Shown: piece after piece, positions 39,428 to 48,750 of the stretch
Layout: the number at the start of each line of letters is the position of its first letter
Numbering within the stretch: position 1 is the stretch's first letter
From: Duganella sp. CF458
GTDB taxonomy: Bacteria; Pseudomonadota; Gammaproteobacteria; Burkholderiales; Burkholderiaceae_D
Direction: 5' to 3'
DNA length: 64,000 nucleotides
Assembly (NCBI RefSeq): GCF_900113115.1
Contig: NZ_FOOF01000013.1
Location: 146,024 to 210,023, forward strand
Translations under genes and position numbers: made by a program
The notes under the pieces: generated by a model
What the model saw: the letters and a program-made list of their open reading frames with translations, nothing else
Told to the model about the DNA's origin: nothing
The model's database searches: none

Positions 39428-41515
39428 ATGTCGTTGAACAAGTCCCCGCTGGCGCTTGCCGTTGCGCTGGCACTGCCGCATTTCGCAGTTTTCGCCGAAG
39501 AAGCCACCCTCCCCTCCGTCACCGTCACCGCAGCACGCGACGCCGCTTACAATCCAAGCACCGCCACCAGCGCCACCAAGATCGATGCGCCGCTGCGCGA
39601 CATTCCGCAAACCGTGAACGTGGTGCCGCAGGAGCTGCTGCGCGACCAAGGCGCGAGCTCGATGGAAGACGTCATGAAGGGAATCCCGGGCGTCGGACTG
39701 TCGCATGGCGACGGCCAGCGCGACCAGGTGACCATCCGCGGCTTTACCGCGATTGCCGACCAGTTCATCGACGGCATGCGCGACGACGCGCTGTATTTCC
39801 GCGACCTGTCCAATATCGAGCAGATTGAAGTGATCAAGGGCCCGGCTTCGGTGCTGTATGGCCGCGGCTCTTCGGGCGGCATGATCAACCGTATCACCAA
39901 GAAGCCTGGCATCGACCGCACGGAAGCCAGCGTGACCTTCGGCAGCTGGAGCAAAAAGCGCGGCGAATTCGATGTGGCACGCAATCTCAACGACAGCGGC
40001 GTGGCATTCCGCGTCACCGGAGCCAAGGAAGATTCGGACAGCTATCGCGACCAGCAATTCCTCAAGCGCGAAGCCGTGTCGCCTTCCCTGCTGTGGAAAA
40101 TCAATGCCGATACTTCCCTGCTGCTGCAGGGTGAATACCTGTCCGATCGCCGCCTGACCGACTTCGGTATCCCATCCTACAAGGGCCGGCCGGTCGACGT
40201 TGAACCAGGTACCTACTTCGGCGCCGCCAACGCGCGCGACGTGGACTTCAGCCAGGCGCGCGTGAAATCGCTGGCTGCCGTGCTGGATCACCGCATCAAC
40301 GCCAACTGGTCGCTGCGCAATGCCTTCCGCCGCTACGATTATTCGCTCAACCGCAATAACACTTTGGTGGGCAGCGTCAACGAGGCGGCGCAAACCGCCT
40401 CGCTCACGCACGGCAATGTGCGCCGCGAAGAAGACGGCTACTTCAACCAGACTGAGTTGACCCAGCGTGCGGAATTCTTCGGCATGCAGCACCAACTGCT
40501 GTACGGCATTGAGATCGGCAAGCAGGACAAGGACCAGGTCAACCGCTCGAAGACCAATGTGGCCACGGTCAACCTGTTCAAGCCCGTGCTGCCGGTGCTG
40601 CAATTGGCGGCCAACGTCGCACCAGGCACCGACAACCTGGGCATCATGAAGAACAAGAGCGTCTACGTGCAGGACCTGGCGACGCTGACGCCGCAATGGA
40701 AGCTGCTGGCCGGCGTGCGCTACGATGACTTCAGCCAGGAGACGCGTGAGCGCCGCGTAGGCCAGAAGGACCTGGAGCGCACCGACCGTGCCTGGAGCCC
40801 GCGCGCAGGCCTGGTGTACCAGCCAAGCGGCACCGTTTCCTACTACGCCTCGTTCAGCAAGTCCTTCCAGCCTTCGGGTGAAACCTTCGCACTGGCCGCC
40901 AACAACGCCGCGATCGAGCCGGAAGAAACCACCAACAAGGAAGTAGGCGCGAAGATCGACTTGTTCGGCGGCCAGGCCACCGTTGGCGCATCGCTGTTCC
41001 GCCTGCAGCGCACCGGTATCAAGGCCACCGATCCAATCACCAACATCGTCATGCCGGTCGGCACCCAGCGTACCGACGGCCTGGAACTGACCTTCACCGG
41101 TGAGCTGGGCCAGGGCTGGCAAGTGGCTTCCGGCCTGGCGTTGATGGATGCGGAAATCATCAAGTCGATCGCGCGCGACGACGGCCAGAACGTGCAAGGC
41201 AAACAGCCAACGCTGACGCCAAAGCGCAGTGCCAACCTGTGGCTGAACAAGGCATTGGGCGGCGGCTGGTTCACCGGCGCCGGCGTGAACTACCAGGGCG
41301 ACCGCTTCGCCAACCCGGGCAACACCACCACCCTGCCTGGCTACACCGTGGTCGATGCCATGGTGGCTTACCGCACCGCGTCCTTCGATGTGCAGCTGAA
41401 CGTGAACAACCTGCTTGACCGCGAATACATCGTTTCCGGCCACGGGTCAAGCAAGCTGCTGAACATGCCGGGCGCACCGCGCAATGTCCGCGTCACTGCC
41501 CGCTACCGCTTCTGA
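39428..41515 (+). CDS. TonB-dependent siderophore receptor (Fiu-like)
   Basis: The 695-residue outer-membrane receptor has a signal peptide (1-23), a TonB-box-like region 'LPSVTVTAAR' near residue 28 and a plug domain at about 50-160 ('DIPQTVNVVPQELLRDQGASSMED', 'FIDGMRDDALYFRDLSNIEQIEVIKGPASVLYG'). A 22-strand barrel ends in the C-terminal aromatic 'RNVRVTARYRF'. The plug text resembles catecholate receptors such as Fiu. The Fur box just upstream fits ferric-siderophore import. No transport ATPase or periplasmic binding gene is adjacent. Confidence 0.92.
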   Translation: MSLNKSPLALAVALALPHFAVFAEEATLPSVTVTAARDAAYNPSTATSATKIDAPLRDIPQTVNVVPQELLRDQGASSMEDVMKGIPGVGLSHGDGQRDQVTIRGFTAIADQFIDGMRDDALYFRDLSNIEQIEVIKGPASVLYGRGSSGGMINRITKKPGIDRTEASVTFGSWSKKRGEFDVARNLNDSGVAFRVTGAKEDSDSYRDQQFLKREAVSPSLLWKINADTSLLLQGEYLSDRRLTDFGIPSYKGRPVDVEPGTYFGAANARDVDFSQARVKSLAAVLDHRINANWSLRNAFRRYDYSLNRNNTLVGSVNEAAQTASLTHGNVRREEDGYFNQTELTQRAEFFGMQHQLLYGIEIGKQDKDQVNRSKTNVATVNLFKPVLPVLQLAANVAPGTDNLGIMKNKSVYVQDLATLTPQWKLLAGVRYDDFSQETRERRVGQKDLERTDRAWSPRAGLVYQPSGTVSYYASFSKSFQPSGETFALAANNAAIEPEETTNKEVGAKIDLFGGQATVGASLFRLQRTGIKATDPITNIVMPVGTQRTDGLELTFTGELGQGWQVASGLALMDAEIIKSIARDDGQNVQGKQPTLTPKRSANLWLNKALGGGWFTGAGVNYQGDRFANPGNTTTLPGYTVVDAMVAYRTASFDVQLNVNNLLDREYIVSGHGSSKLLNMPGAPRNVRVTARYRF

Positions 41516-41563
41516 TCCAACTGAGGCACAATCGGGACATTACTTTGCGAAAGGAATGTCCCG

Positions 41564-41863
41564 ATGATTTACGAGTTGGCGGAATTTGAAATCAAGGATG
41601 GCCAGGGTGCCGGGTTTGAAGCGGCGGTGCAGCAAGCCGTACCGCTGTTCCAGCGTGCGAAAGGCTGCAAATCGATGCGCCTTGAGCGCGTGATCGAGCG
41701 CGCCAACACCTATATGCTGGTCATCGTGTGGGAAACGCTGGAAAACCACACCGTCGATTTCCGCGGTAGCGAAGACTTCCAGACCTGGCGCGGCATGGTC
41801 GGCCAATACTTCGCCAACACCCCGCGCGTCGAACACACCACCAACATTGTCGCCGGATTTTGA
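41564..41863 (+). CDS. Antibiotic-biosynthesis-monooxygenase (ABM) domain protein
   Basis: The 99-residue protein is a single ABM/dimeric alpha-beta-barrel domain: 'FEIKDGQGAGFEAAVQQAVPLFQRAKGCKSMRLER', then 'YMLVIVWETLENHTVDFRGSEDFQTWR'. Such small domains act as monooxygenases or heme-degrading enzymes, or have no known activity. It has a good ribosome site (AAAGGAA). The stop codon TGATG overlaps the start of a 51-codon frame. Confidence 0.85.
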   Translation: MIYELAEFEIKDGQGAGFEAAVQQAVPLFQRAKGCKSMRLERVIERANTYMLVIVWETLENHTVDFRGSEDFQTWRGMVGQYFANTPRVEHTTNIVAGF

Positions 41864-42018
41864 TGCGAATCCTCGCCTGCCCAAGGGTCCGGATATTCAA
41901 ATCCGGCTATGCCGAGAATAGCCGCGACGAATATGCCGCGCACCATCTCGACAGCGATATCGACTTCCTGCGTACCGTGCATCTGCATTGGTCGTCGCGC
42001 AAGGGCCAGGCGAAGTAA
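41863..42018 (+). CDS. Possible 51-aa protein overlapping the ABM gene
   Basis: An open frame of 51 codons begins at an ATG that overlaps the ABM stop (TGATG). It encodes a His/Arg/Asp-rich peptide starting MRILACPRVRIFKSG and ending SSRKGQAK. The overlap suggests translational coupling, and coding-like GC at third positions is visible. It could be a real small protein or the remains of a larger gene. No family is recognised. Confidence 0.4.
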   Translation: MRILACPRVRIFKSGYAENSRDEYAAHHLDSDIDFLRTVHLHWSSRKGQAK

Positions 42019-42074
42019 GCGCGCGCCCCGTTACGGCGCCTTACGCGACAATTCCATCAAACAGGAGACCAATC

Positions 42075-42374
42075 ATGCCAAGCATCATTTACCGAAATTT
42101 CCGCCAGATCGCGGATGCCGAGGGGGCCCGCAGCGCACTGCTGGCAGAAGGCTTTGCCAATTCAGCCGTGCAACTGAACCTGCATGAAGCACGCGCGCTC
42201 AGCACCACCGCATCGGCCGTGAAGAACATCATGGATTCGCTTACGCCGGACGACGTCGACAACACCGACAAGCCGGACCGCCCTGCCGCCCTGTTGTCGG
42301 TGGACGTGGACGACGATGCCCAGCGCGAACAGGCCGACCGCATCATGGCCCGTTTCGGCGCACAGGAAGCCTAA
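42075..42374 (+). CDS. Hypothetical 99-aa soluble protein
   Basis: The protein starts 'MPSIIYRNFRQIADAEGARSALLAEGFANSAVQLN' and ends in an acidic, helical 'DVDDDAQREQADRIMARFGAQEA'. The first part resembles ferredoxin-like ACT/ABM-size folds used in stress proteins, but I cannot name a family. It has a strong ribosome site (AGGAGA). It ends in a one-base-shifted overlap with the stop codon of the convergent LysR gene. Confidence 0.7.
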   Translation: MPSIIYRNFRQIADAEGARSALLAEGFANSAVQLNLHEARALSTTASAVKNIMDSLTPDDVDNTDKPDRPAALLSVDVDDDAQREQADRIMARFGAQEA

Positions 42375-43273
42375 AGCTCCACCGATTTCAATTGTTCGCG
42401 CAGCCAGCGGTGCCCCGCATCGTGCTCGCTGCGCGGATGCCAGGCCATGGCAATCGCAAATTCCGGCAGGTCAAACGGCAGCTTGAAAATGTCCAGCTGG
42501 TCGCTGAAGCGCTGCAGGAAGCGCACCGGCAAGGTGCACACATGATCGGTATTGGCCAAGATGGTCGGCACCAGGTTGTAATGCGGCACAACCACAGTCA
42601 CCTGCCGCTGCTGGCCCAGGTCCTTCAGACGCTGGTCCAGGAAACTGTGGAATTCTCCCCTGCCCGAGACCAGCACATGCTTCAACGCGCAAAACTGTTT
42701 CAAGGACGGCGCGCGCATGCCGCGCGGGTGGCCGCGCCGCTGCGCCATGACATAACGTTCGCTCGATAGCGGTAAGGCCTTCAACGCAGCCGGGATGGTC
42801 TGCGCGGCGCCAAGCAGCAGGTCAAGCTCGCCGCGCTCCATACGCGCCACGACGCCGTCCGGGTTCGGCTCGGAAAAACCGACGCGCAGGCCGGCGCCCC
42901 CGCTGGCGGCCATGCGCCGTACCAGTTCGATGCCGAACATCGTTACCACGTTGTCGTTGGCGGCAATCATGAAGGTGCGCTCGGCGCGCGCTGGATCGAA
43001 GGTTTCCGGATCGCGCACGGCGGCTTCCAGCTGGTGCAGCGAATCGCGCAAGCCGTCGCGCAGCGCCAGCGCCCGCGCCGTCGGCACCATGCCACGTCCA
43101 CTCTCCGACGGGACCAGCAAGGGATCGCCAAACAGTTCGCGCAGGCGCGCCAGCTGGGCCGACAAGGCGGGCTGGCTGATATGCAGGCGTGCGGCGGCGC
43201 GGGTCACATTATTCTCTTCCAGCAGGGCGTTGAGCGATACCAGCAGAGCGAGGTCGGAAGGCCTTATATCCAT
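42371..43273 (-). CDS. LysR-family transcriptional regulator
   Basis: The 300-residue regulator has an N-terminal winged HTH (residues about 8-66, 'ALLEENNVTRAAARLHISQPALSAQLARLRELFGDPLL') and a periplasmic-binding-like effector domain from about residue 92. It is transcribed divergently from a metallo-beta-lactamase-fold gene 95 bases away, so it probably controls that gene. I chose the ATG at 43273 (MDIRPSDLALL) because family members begin here. The longer frame runs into the divergent gene. Confidence 0.92.
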   Translation of the reverse strand: MDIRPSDLALLVSLNALLEENNVTRAAARLHISQPALSAQLARLRELFGDPLLVPSESGRGMVPTARALALRDGLRDSLHQLEAAVRDPETFDPARAERTFMIAANDNVVTMFGIELVRRMAASGGAGLRVGFSEPNPDGVVARMERGELDLLLGAAQTIPAALKALPLSSERYVMAQRRGHPRGMRAPSLKQFCALKHVLVSGRGEFHSFLDQRLKDLGQQRQVTVVVPHYNLVPTILANTDHVCTLPVRFLQRFSDQLDIFKLPFDLPEFAIAMAWHPRSEHDAGHRWLREQLKSVEL

Positions 43274-43368
43274 ATGGCTTATATGTCCAATATCAACGAT
43301 CGATTTCAAGTATATGTTCAGCGCCGCCACAATGGCAATCATCCACCAACAGACAAATGGAGATTGCC

Positions 43369-44271
43369 ATGAAACGAATGATCGCCGCGGCCTTGATGGC
43401 CATTGCCGTACAAGCCCCTGCACCGGCGCTGGCTGCCGACCAGGCACCGGGCTTTTACCGCGCCCAGTTGGGCGACTTCCAGGTCACCGCATTATCGGAC
43501 GGTGTCGCCCCACGCGATGTCACAACGATCCTGAGCGATGCCACCACCACCCGCGCCGAACTGCGCGCCAGCCACCTGGGCGATACCCTGGCCTTGTCGA
43601 TCAACGTCTACCTGGTCGACACAGGCAAACACCGCGTACTGATTGATACCGGCGCCGGCGAATTGTTTGGCGCTACCAGCGGCCACCTGCTGGCCAACCT
43701 CGCCGCGGCGGGATTCAAGCCGGAACAGATCGATGCCATCCTTCTGACGCACATCCACGGCGACCATTCGGGCGGGCTTTCCATCGGTGGAAGGATGCTG
43801 TTCCCGAACGCCCAGGTGTATGTGGACCGGCGCGAAGTCGCGCGCAGGATCGATGAACCCGCGTCGAAAGCGACTGTCGGTCCTTACTACGACGCCGGGC
43901 GCGTCAAGTATCTGCCGGCGGGCGGCGAAGTCCTGCCGGGCATCACGGCGCGCGCCGTACCGGGCCATACGCCCGGGCACAGCGCCTACCTGGTGGAGAG
44001 CAAGGGTCATCGCATGCTGTTCTGGGGCGATACGGTGCACGTGGCGGAAGTCCAGCTGGCGCATCCCGGCATTACGATCTCCTACGACGACAGCCAGCCG
44101 CAAGCGGCCGCCGCGCGCCGCAAGCTGTTCGACGAAGTGGCAGCCACCGGCGTGGTGGTAGCATCGCCGCATTTTTCCTTCCCCGGCGTGGGCCATCTTC
44201 GCAAGGACGGCGACTCTTTCCGCTGGATCCCTGTTGCCTACAACGACCAGGTGGCGGAGCTGGCGCCCTAG
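43369..44271 (+). CDS. Secreted metallo-beta-lactamase-fold hydrolase
   Basis: The 300-residue protein has a signal peptide (1-23, ending ALAAD). The zinc site is intact: 'LTHIHGDHSGGL' gives His128, His130, Asp132 and His133. 'GHTPGHSAYLV' and 'WGDTVH' supply further ligands, and a final 'SPHFSFPGVGHL' is also present. The layout matches MBL-fold quorum-quenching or phosphodiesterase-like enzymes, not classical beta-lactamases. The substrate is unknown. It is divergent from the LysR gene, its likely regulator. ATG 43369 is chosen for the GGAG site. Confidence 0.88.
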   Translation: MKRMIAAALMAIAVQAPAPALAADQAPGFYRAQLGDFQVTALSDGVAPRDVTTILSDATTTRAELRASHLGDTLALSINVYLVDTGKHRVLIDTGAGELFGATSGHLLANLAAAGFKPEQIDAILLTHIHGDHSGGLSIGGRMLFPNAQVYVDRREVARRIDEPASKATVGPYYDAGRVKYLPAGGEVLPGITARAVPGHTPGHSAYLVESKGHRMLFWGDTVHVAEVQLAHPGITISYDDSQPQAAAARRKLFDEVAATGVVVASPHFSFPGVGHLRKDGDSFRWIPVAYNDQVAELAP

Positions 44272-44587
44272 CCTGCCGCCGAAAAGACCTTCAAGCCAAT
44301 CACGCCGCCGACGATGAGGACCATGCAGGCCAGGCGTGCCGGCGCGGCGGAGTCGCCCATGAACAGCACGCCCGCCGCTGCCGTTCCAACTGCGCCGATG
44401 CCGGTCCACACGGCATATGCGGTTCCCACTGGCAGGGTACGCAAGGCGAGCGACAACAGGTAGATGCTGGCCAAGCCAGCGCGGTGAACGCGCCCGGCCA
44501 CGGGCGCGAGAAACCCTGTGACCATTTCATTCCAAGCGCAAAAGCGATCTCCAGCAGACCGGCGGCAGTCAACAGAATCCAGGGCAT
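44268..44587 (-). pseudogene. SugE/QacE-type SMR multidrug transporter, frameshifted
   Basis: The first part (from the ATG at 44587) reads 'MPWILLTAAGLLEIAFALGMKWSQGFSRP', a typical SMR helix 1 with its conserved Glu. Near 44477-44485 the frame shifts: the remainder 'IYLLSLALRTLPVGTAYAVWTGIGAVGTAAAGVLFMGDSAAPARL' continues in another frame to the stop at 44268. One missing base near TTGG explains both halves. Together they give the usual length of about 105 residues. It is either a real inactivation or a sequencing error in the read. Confidence 0.85.
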
Positions 44588-44750
44588 TTCTCTTCCTTTC
44601 CTTATATTGGGGCTGCCATTGTCGGGCTGCCGCCCCTTGGCTGGAATGCCCTTGGCCGAGGGTGGCGTAGCGTTGGCCGAAAATGACGTATGCAAGCACT
44701 ATCAGCCATGCAATTGCCGTCCGATAATGAATTCATCGCACATTCACCGG

Positions 44751-45731
44751 ATGAACATCATGCAAACCGCAATCGCCACCGCCCTGCCCACCAGCAGAGC
44801 CTCGGTCAAAAACCTTCCCGTCAACCTGTTTGGGTCCGTCATGGGCATTGCCGGCCTGGCCCTCGCCTGGCGCGGCGCTGCCCTCCTGTACGGAAGCAGC
44901 ACGCTGATCGCCGATGGCATCGGCATCCTGTCGCTGCTGGTGTTTGCGGTGCTGGCTGTGGCCTACCTGTCGAAATGGGCTGCATTCCCTGAAGCTGTAA
45001 AAGCCGAGTTCTCGCACCCGGTGGCGGGCAACTTCTTCGGCACCATCAGTATTGCGGTGCTTTTGCTATCAAGCGTCGTGGCCCCGTGGAGCAGCCAGCT
45101 GCAAAAACTGGTGTGGACGTTCGGTTCCGTCGCCACGCTGGTGCTGGGCTATGTTGTGGTGTCGCGCGTCCTGAAAGGGAATATGGCGCCGGCCAATGTG
45201 GTGCCGGCCTGGCTGATTCCCGGCGTGGCTTCGCTCGACATCGCCGTCACCGGCGGCACCTGGGGTCATGAAGTGAACATGATTGCCCTCGGCATCGGCA
45301 CGGCCATTGCCATCGTGTTCTATGTGCTGATCTTCAGCCGCCTGGTGCACGGCGAGCCCCTGCCGGCCGGCATGATCCCTTCGCTCATGGTGATGATCGC
45401 CCCGTTCGAAGTCGGCTTCCTGGCCTACGTCAACGTTACGCAGCACGTCGACATGTTCGCCGCCATGCTGTTCTACTTTGGCCTGTTCATGTTCCTGGTG
45501 CTGGCTCCACGTGTGTTCCGCCGTTCGGTGCCTTTCGGCCCGGGCTGGTGGGGCATCAGCTTCCCGATCGCCGCACTGGTGAACGCTGCGATCAAGTATG
45601 CCTCCGTCGCCGATGGCCTCGCTGTCATGGTGCTGGCCGGTGTGCTGCTCGCCTTCCTGACCGTGACGATTGCCGTGCTGCTGGTGCGTACCTTATATTC
45701 GCTGTACACCGGCAAACTCCTGGCAGGCTAA
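44751..45731 (+). CDS. SLAC1/TehA-type anion channel family protein
   Basis: The 326-residue membrane protein has about ten hydrophobic helices. The SLAC1/C4-dicarboxylate-transport pattern is visible in 'GSVMGIAGLALAWRGAA' near residues 25-42, 'NFFGTISIAVLLLSS' near 95-110 and 'SLMVMIAPFEVGFLAYV' in the second half. Family members carry anions such as tellurite, nitrate or malate. The start is uncertain, with ATGs at 44727, 44751 and 44760 in frame; the chosen one has only a weak ribosome site. It is followed closely by the GlxA-type regulator. Confidence 0.85.
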   Translation: MNIMQTAIATALPTSRASVKNLPVNLFGSVMGIAGLALAWRGAALLYGSSTLIADGIGILSLLVFAVLAVAYLSKWAAFPEAVKAEFSHPVAGNFFGTISIAVLLLSSVVAPWSSQLQKLVWTFGSVATLVLGYVVVSRVLKGNMAPANVVPAWLIPGVASLDIAVTGGTWGHEVNMIALGIGTAIAIVFYVLIFSRLVHGEPLPAGMIPSLMVMIAPFEVGFLAYVNVTQHVDMFAAMLFYFGLFMFLVLAPRVFRRSVPFGPGWWGISFPIAALVNAAIKYASVADGLAVMVLAGVLLAFLTVTIAVLLVRTLYSLYTGKLLAG

Positions 45732-45733
45732 CC

Positions 45734-46696
45734 ATGCGTATCGCTTTACTCGTATTCCCTGGCGTGCAAATGCTCGATGTGGCAGGGCCGATGGATGTCT
45801 TTCACGAAGCGGCCCGCCAGTCCGGCAAGAAGGACGCTTACCAATTCGACCTGGTCGCGCTGGAAGAAGGCCCGGTCCGCGCCGACAACGGCATGCTGTT
45901 CCAGCCTACCGCCGCTATCGATACGCTGGACCGCGCGGTGGATACGCTGCTCGTCACCGGCAGCCACCAGGTGCAGGACGTCACCAGCCATCCGCGCCTG
46001 ATGCACTGGCTGCAGCGGCAGGCGGCAGAGGTGCGCCGGCTCGGCTCCGTGTGCTCCGGTGCATGGCTGCTGGCGCACGCCGGCCTGCTGGACGGCCGCC
46101 GTGTCACCACCCACTGGAATATTTCGGCCTCGCTGGCGCGGCGCTTCGAACAGGTGCAGGTCGAGCATGACCAGATCTACCTGCGCGACGGGAACCTCTA
46201 TACCTCGGCCGGCGTCACTGCCGGCATGGACCTGGCGCTGGCCCTGGTGGAAGAAGACCTCGGCCGCAGCGTGGCCCTGGCCGTCGCACGCGAACTGGTG
46301 ATGTTCATCAAACGCCCCGGCGGCCAGGCCCAATTCAGCGCCCACCTTGCCGCGCAAACCGCGCAGCGCAACCCGATCCGCCAAGTGCAGGAATGGGTGC
46401 TGGAAAACCTGGAAGAAGATCTGACGGTCGACCAGTTGGCCGAACAAGCCGGCATGAGCGTGCGTAATTTCTCACGCGCGTTCAAGAGCGATACCGGCGA
46501 AACGCCGGCCGACTTTGTTGAAGCCGCGCGGCTCGATGCCGCACGGCGCATGCTGGAGGAAACCGCCAGCCCCCTCAAGCGGGTGGCGGCCCGCAGCGGC
46601 TTCCACGACCAGAACAGCCTGAGGCGGGCCTTCGTGCGCCGCCTCGGCGTAACGCCGGGCGACTACCGCTTACGCTTCCACCCTCAGGAGGCCTGA
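45734..46696 (+). CDS. GlxA-family transcriptional regulator (DJ-1/PfpI domain plus AraC HTH)
   Basis: The 320-residue protein has an N-terminal DJ-1/PfpI-like domain (residues 1-175) with the nucleophile-elbow cysteine Cys107 in 'GSVCSGAWLLA'. A C-terminal AraC/XylS double HTH follows (about 215-315, 'LTVDQLAEQAGMSVRNFSRAFKSDTGETPADFVEAARLDAA'). Such regulators respond to quaternary amines or similar ligands. It begins 2 bases after the anion-channel stop, so they share a transcript. Its 3' end overlaps pncB on the other strand by 13 bases. Confidence 0.92.
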   Translation: MRIALLVFPGVQMLDVAGPMDVFHEAARQSGKKDAYQFDLVALEEGPVRADNGMLFQPTAAIDTLDRAVDTLLVTGSHQVQDVTSHPRLMHWLQRQAAEVRRLGSVCSGAWLLAHAGLLDGRRVTTHWNISASLARRFEQVQVEHDQIYLRDGNLYTSAGVTAGMDLALALVEEDLGRSVALAVARELVMFIKRPGGQAQFSAHLAAQTAQRNPIRQVQEWVLENLEEDLTVDQLAEQAGMSVRNFSRAFKSDTGETPADFVEAARLDAARRMLEETASPLKRVAARSGFHDQNSLRRAFVRRLGVTPGDYRLRFHPQEA

Positions 46697-47874
46697 TGGT
46701 TGAACACTTGCCGCAGATAGGCGAGGAAAGTCTCGTCCTTGCACAGGGTCTTGCCCGGCGAATCGGACAGCTTGGCCACCGATTGTCCGTTCAGGCGGAT
46801 CAGCTTCATCACGATATTCAACGGCTTGATGCCGACATCGTTGGTCAGCCAGGTACCGATGCCGAAGCCCACCATGATGCGGTCGGCGAACTGGCGGTAC
46901 AGACGGAAAGCAGTGTCGAAATCCAGCCCGTCCGAGAACACCAGGCGCTTGGTGTTGGAGTCGATCCGCAAGGCCTGATAGTGCGCGATCGCCTTTTCGC
47001 CCCACACGATCGGATCGCCCGAGTCGTGCCGCAAGCCGTCGAACAGCTTGGCGAAGTACAGGTCGAAGTCGTTGAGGAAGGCATCCATGCCCACCACGTC
47101 GGTCAGCGCGATACCGAGGTCGCCCCGATACTCCTGCACCCAAGCCTCGAGCGAAGCTTTCTGGAACTCGCGCAGCCGCACGCCGAAGGCCTGGAAGGAC
47201 TGCATGTACTCGTGGGCCATGGTGCCGATTGGGATCAGGCCGAACTTTTTCGCGATGTAGACGTTGGAAGTGCCTTTGAAGCACTCCGGCACCTCGCGTG
47301 CCAGACGCTCGACGACTTCATCGTGCCATGCGGCCGAAAAGCGGCGGCGCAAGCCAAAGTCGGAAAATTCGAAGGGATGACGCAGGGCCGGCGTAGTACC
47401 GAACGCCTTTAACTGCACGATCTTCTCACCGAGACGCTTGCGCCCCTCTCCCAGCGCGGCCGGCGTTCCAACGCGGCGGAAATACAGCTCATTCACGATG
47501 TAGAGCACGAAGATCTCATACGCCATGATGTGCACTTGCGGGCCCTCGGCGCGGATCACCAGGGTATCGCCTTCCGCGCGCACCTCAATGAACTTGCGCT
47601 GGAAACGAAACACCGTGAGGAAATCGACGAAGTCGCTCTTGATGTAGCGCAGGGAGCGCAGGTAATCCAGCTCGTCCTCGGTAAAGGACATGCTGCACAG
47701 GTGGTCAAGCTGGGCCTCGACTTCACCCTTCAGCTCCGACAGCGGGAAGACCGTCTGGTTGCGGCACACGAATTCATACTCGGCATGCGCGCTCGGATGG
47801 CTATGCAGCAAAGCCTGCCACATGGTGAATTTATACAAGTCGGTTTCAAGCAGGCTGCGGACGACAGGGATCAT
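46684..47874 (-). CDS. pncB: Nicotinate phosphoribosyltransferase
   Basis: The 396-residue enzyme converts nicotinate plus PRPP to nicotinate mononucleotide in NAD salvage. Signatures are 'LLETDLYKFTMWQALL' near the N-terminus, 'RRRFSAAWHDEVVERLARE', 'GTSNVYIAKKFGLIPIGTMAHEYMQ' (phosphoribosyl and catalytic His region) and 'DSGDPIVWGEKAI'. Length is standard for PncB. It overlaps the nicotinamidase-type gene by 4 bases, giving the salvage pair nicotinamide to nicotinate to NaMN in a single operon. Confidence 0.95.
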   Translation of the reverse strand: MIPVVRSLLETDLYKFTMWQALLHSHPSAHAEYEFVCRNQTVFPLSELKGEVEAQLDHLCSMSFTEDELDYLRSLRYIKSDFVDFLTVFRFQRKFIEVRAEGDTLVIRAEGPQVHIMAYEIFVLYIVNELYFRRVGTPAALGEGRKRLGEKIVQLKAFGTTPALRHPFEFSDFGLRRRFSAAWHDEVVERLAREVPECFKGTSNVYIAKKFGLIPIGTMAHEYMQSFQAFGVRLREFQKASLEAWVQEYRGDLGIALTDVVGMDAFLNDFDLYFAKLFDGLRHDSGDPIVWGEKAIAHYQALRIDSNTKRLVFSDGLDFDTAFRLYRQFADRIMVGFGIGTWLTNDVGIKPLNIVMKLIRLNGQSVAKLSDSPGKTLCKDETFLAYLRQVFNHQAS

Positions 47875-48704
47875 TGCCGGTCCTCCGCATTGGCCAGCAG
47901 TTCCGGCAGCACTTCAGGCGACGTGGCAAGGCGCGCGCCGCGGCGCTGCATGGCTTGCGCGAACTCGATGTATTGCGCTTCAAAGCCGGACACAGGGCTC
48001 ATGCAATCGGTGACCAGCACCAGTTTGCGCGGATCGACATGGTCGGCGATATGCTCGGTGGTCGCTTTCACGCAATGGCTGCCGGCTTCACCGGTGACGT
48101 AAATGACGTCGGCTTGCGACAGGCTGGCGATCAGTTCGCGGTTCAGTTGCGAAGCCGGATCGGCCGGATCGGGAACTTCGGCCATGACGGCGGAATAGTG
48201 TTCGGTCCAGGGATTCGAACCTTTACCGACTTTGGCCACCACCGCATGGCGCCCCTCTTCCCAGCGGTTGTAGGCAGTGCGCACAGCGTCATGCACATTG
48301 TGGCCCCAGCTACCGATTTCGCAGTGGATGGGCCAGACCATCAGCTGGTAACGGCCGGCCGATTCCAGCGCATCGAGATAAGACAGCACGCGCGGCAAAG
48401 CGGATGCATCGCGCGGCACAAACCGGCCGGCGCGCACGTCGGCAGCGGAAATCTGCGTGAACGGCCCCGGCGCCGCGCCTTCAGCAGTGCGCCAGAAAGT
48501 CGGATGCGCCACGTCATAGCGGTGGTGCGAATCGAGCGTCACGGTGATGGCGGAAAGCCCGGCGCCACCGCGTTCGATCAGGCTGGCGACGCGCAGCATG
48601 TCCTGATGGGCGCCCGGCACCGGCAAGGCCGGCGCGGCAGGAGAAGGAAGATCACAGAAATCGTTCTGCGGATCGATGATGAGCAGGTGATAGTGGCGTT
48701 TCAT
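47871..48704 (-). CDS. Nicotinamidase-type cysteine hydrolase
   Basis: The 277-residue isochorismatase-fold enzyme has the catalytic triad in view: Asp in 'LLIIDPQNDFCDLP', Lys in 'VVAKVGKGSNPWTEHYSAV' and Cys in 'VTGEAGSHCVKAT'. It is longer than simple PncA (about 210), as in fungal-type and some bacterial forms. Coupling to pncB by an ATGA overlap strongly supports nicotinamide deamidation. The start at 48704 (MKRHYHLLIIDPQND) is chosen because the longer frame reads into the inverted repeat at 48751. Symbol pncA is possible but not certain. Confidence 0.88.
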   Translation of the reverse strand: MKRHYHLLIIDPQNDFCDLPSPAAPALPVPGAHQDMLRVASLIERGGAGLSAITVTLDSHHRYDVAHPTFWRTAEGAAPGPFTQISAADVRAGRFVPRDASALPRVLSYLDALESAGRYQLMVWPIHCEIGSWGHNVHDAVRTAYNRWEEGRHAVVAKVGKGSNPWTEHYSAVMAEVPDPADPASQLNRELIASLSQADVIYVTGEAGSHCVKATTEHIADHVDPRKLVLVTDCMSPVSGFEAQYIEFAQAMQRRGARLATSPEVLPELLANAEDRQ

Positions 48705-48750
48705 TTTGCAATGATAGCAAATGACCAGTCCACTACCGCGAGAACGAATG

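Noticed and set aside
39416..41443. Minus-strand 675-codon frame opposite the siderophore receptor
   Set aside because: Shadow frame; the plus strand has a Fur box, signal peptide and receptor motifs.
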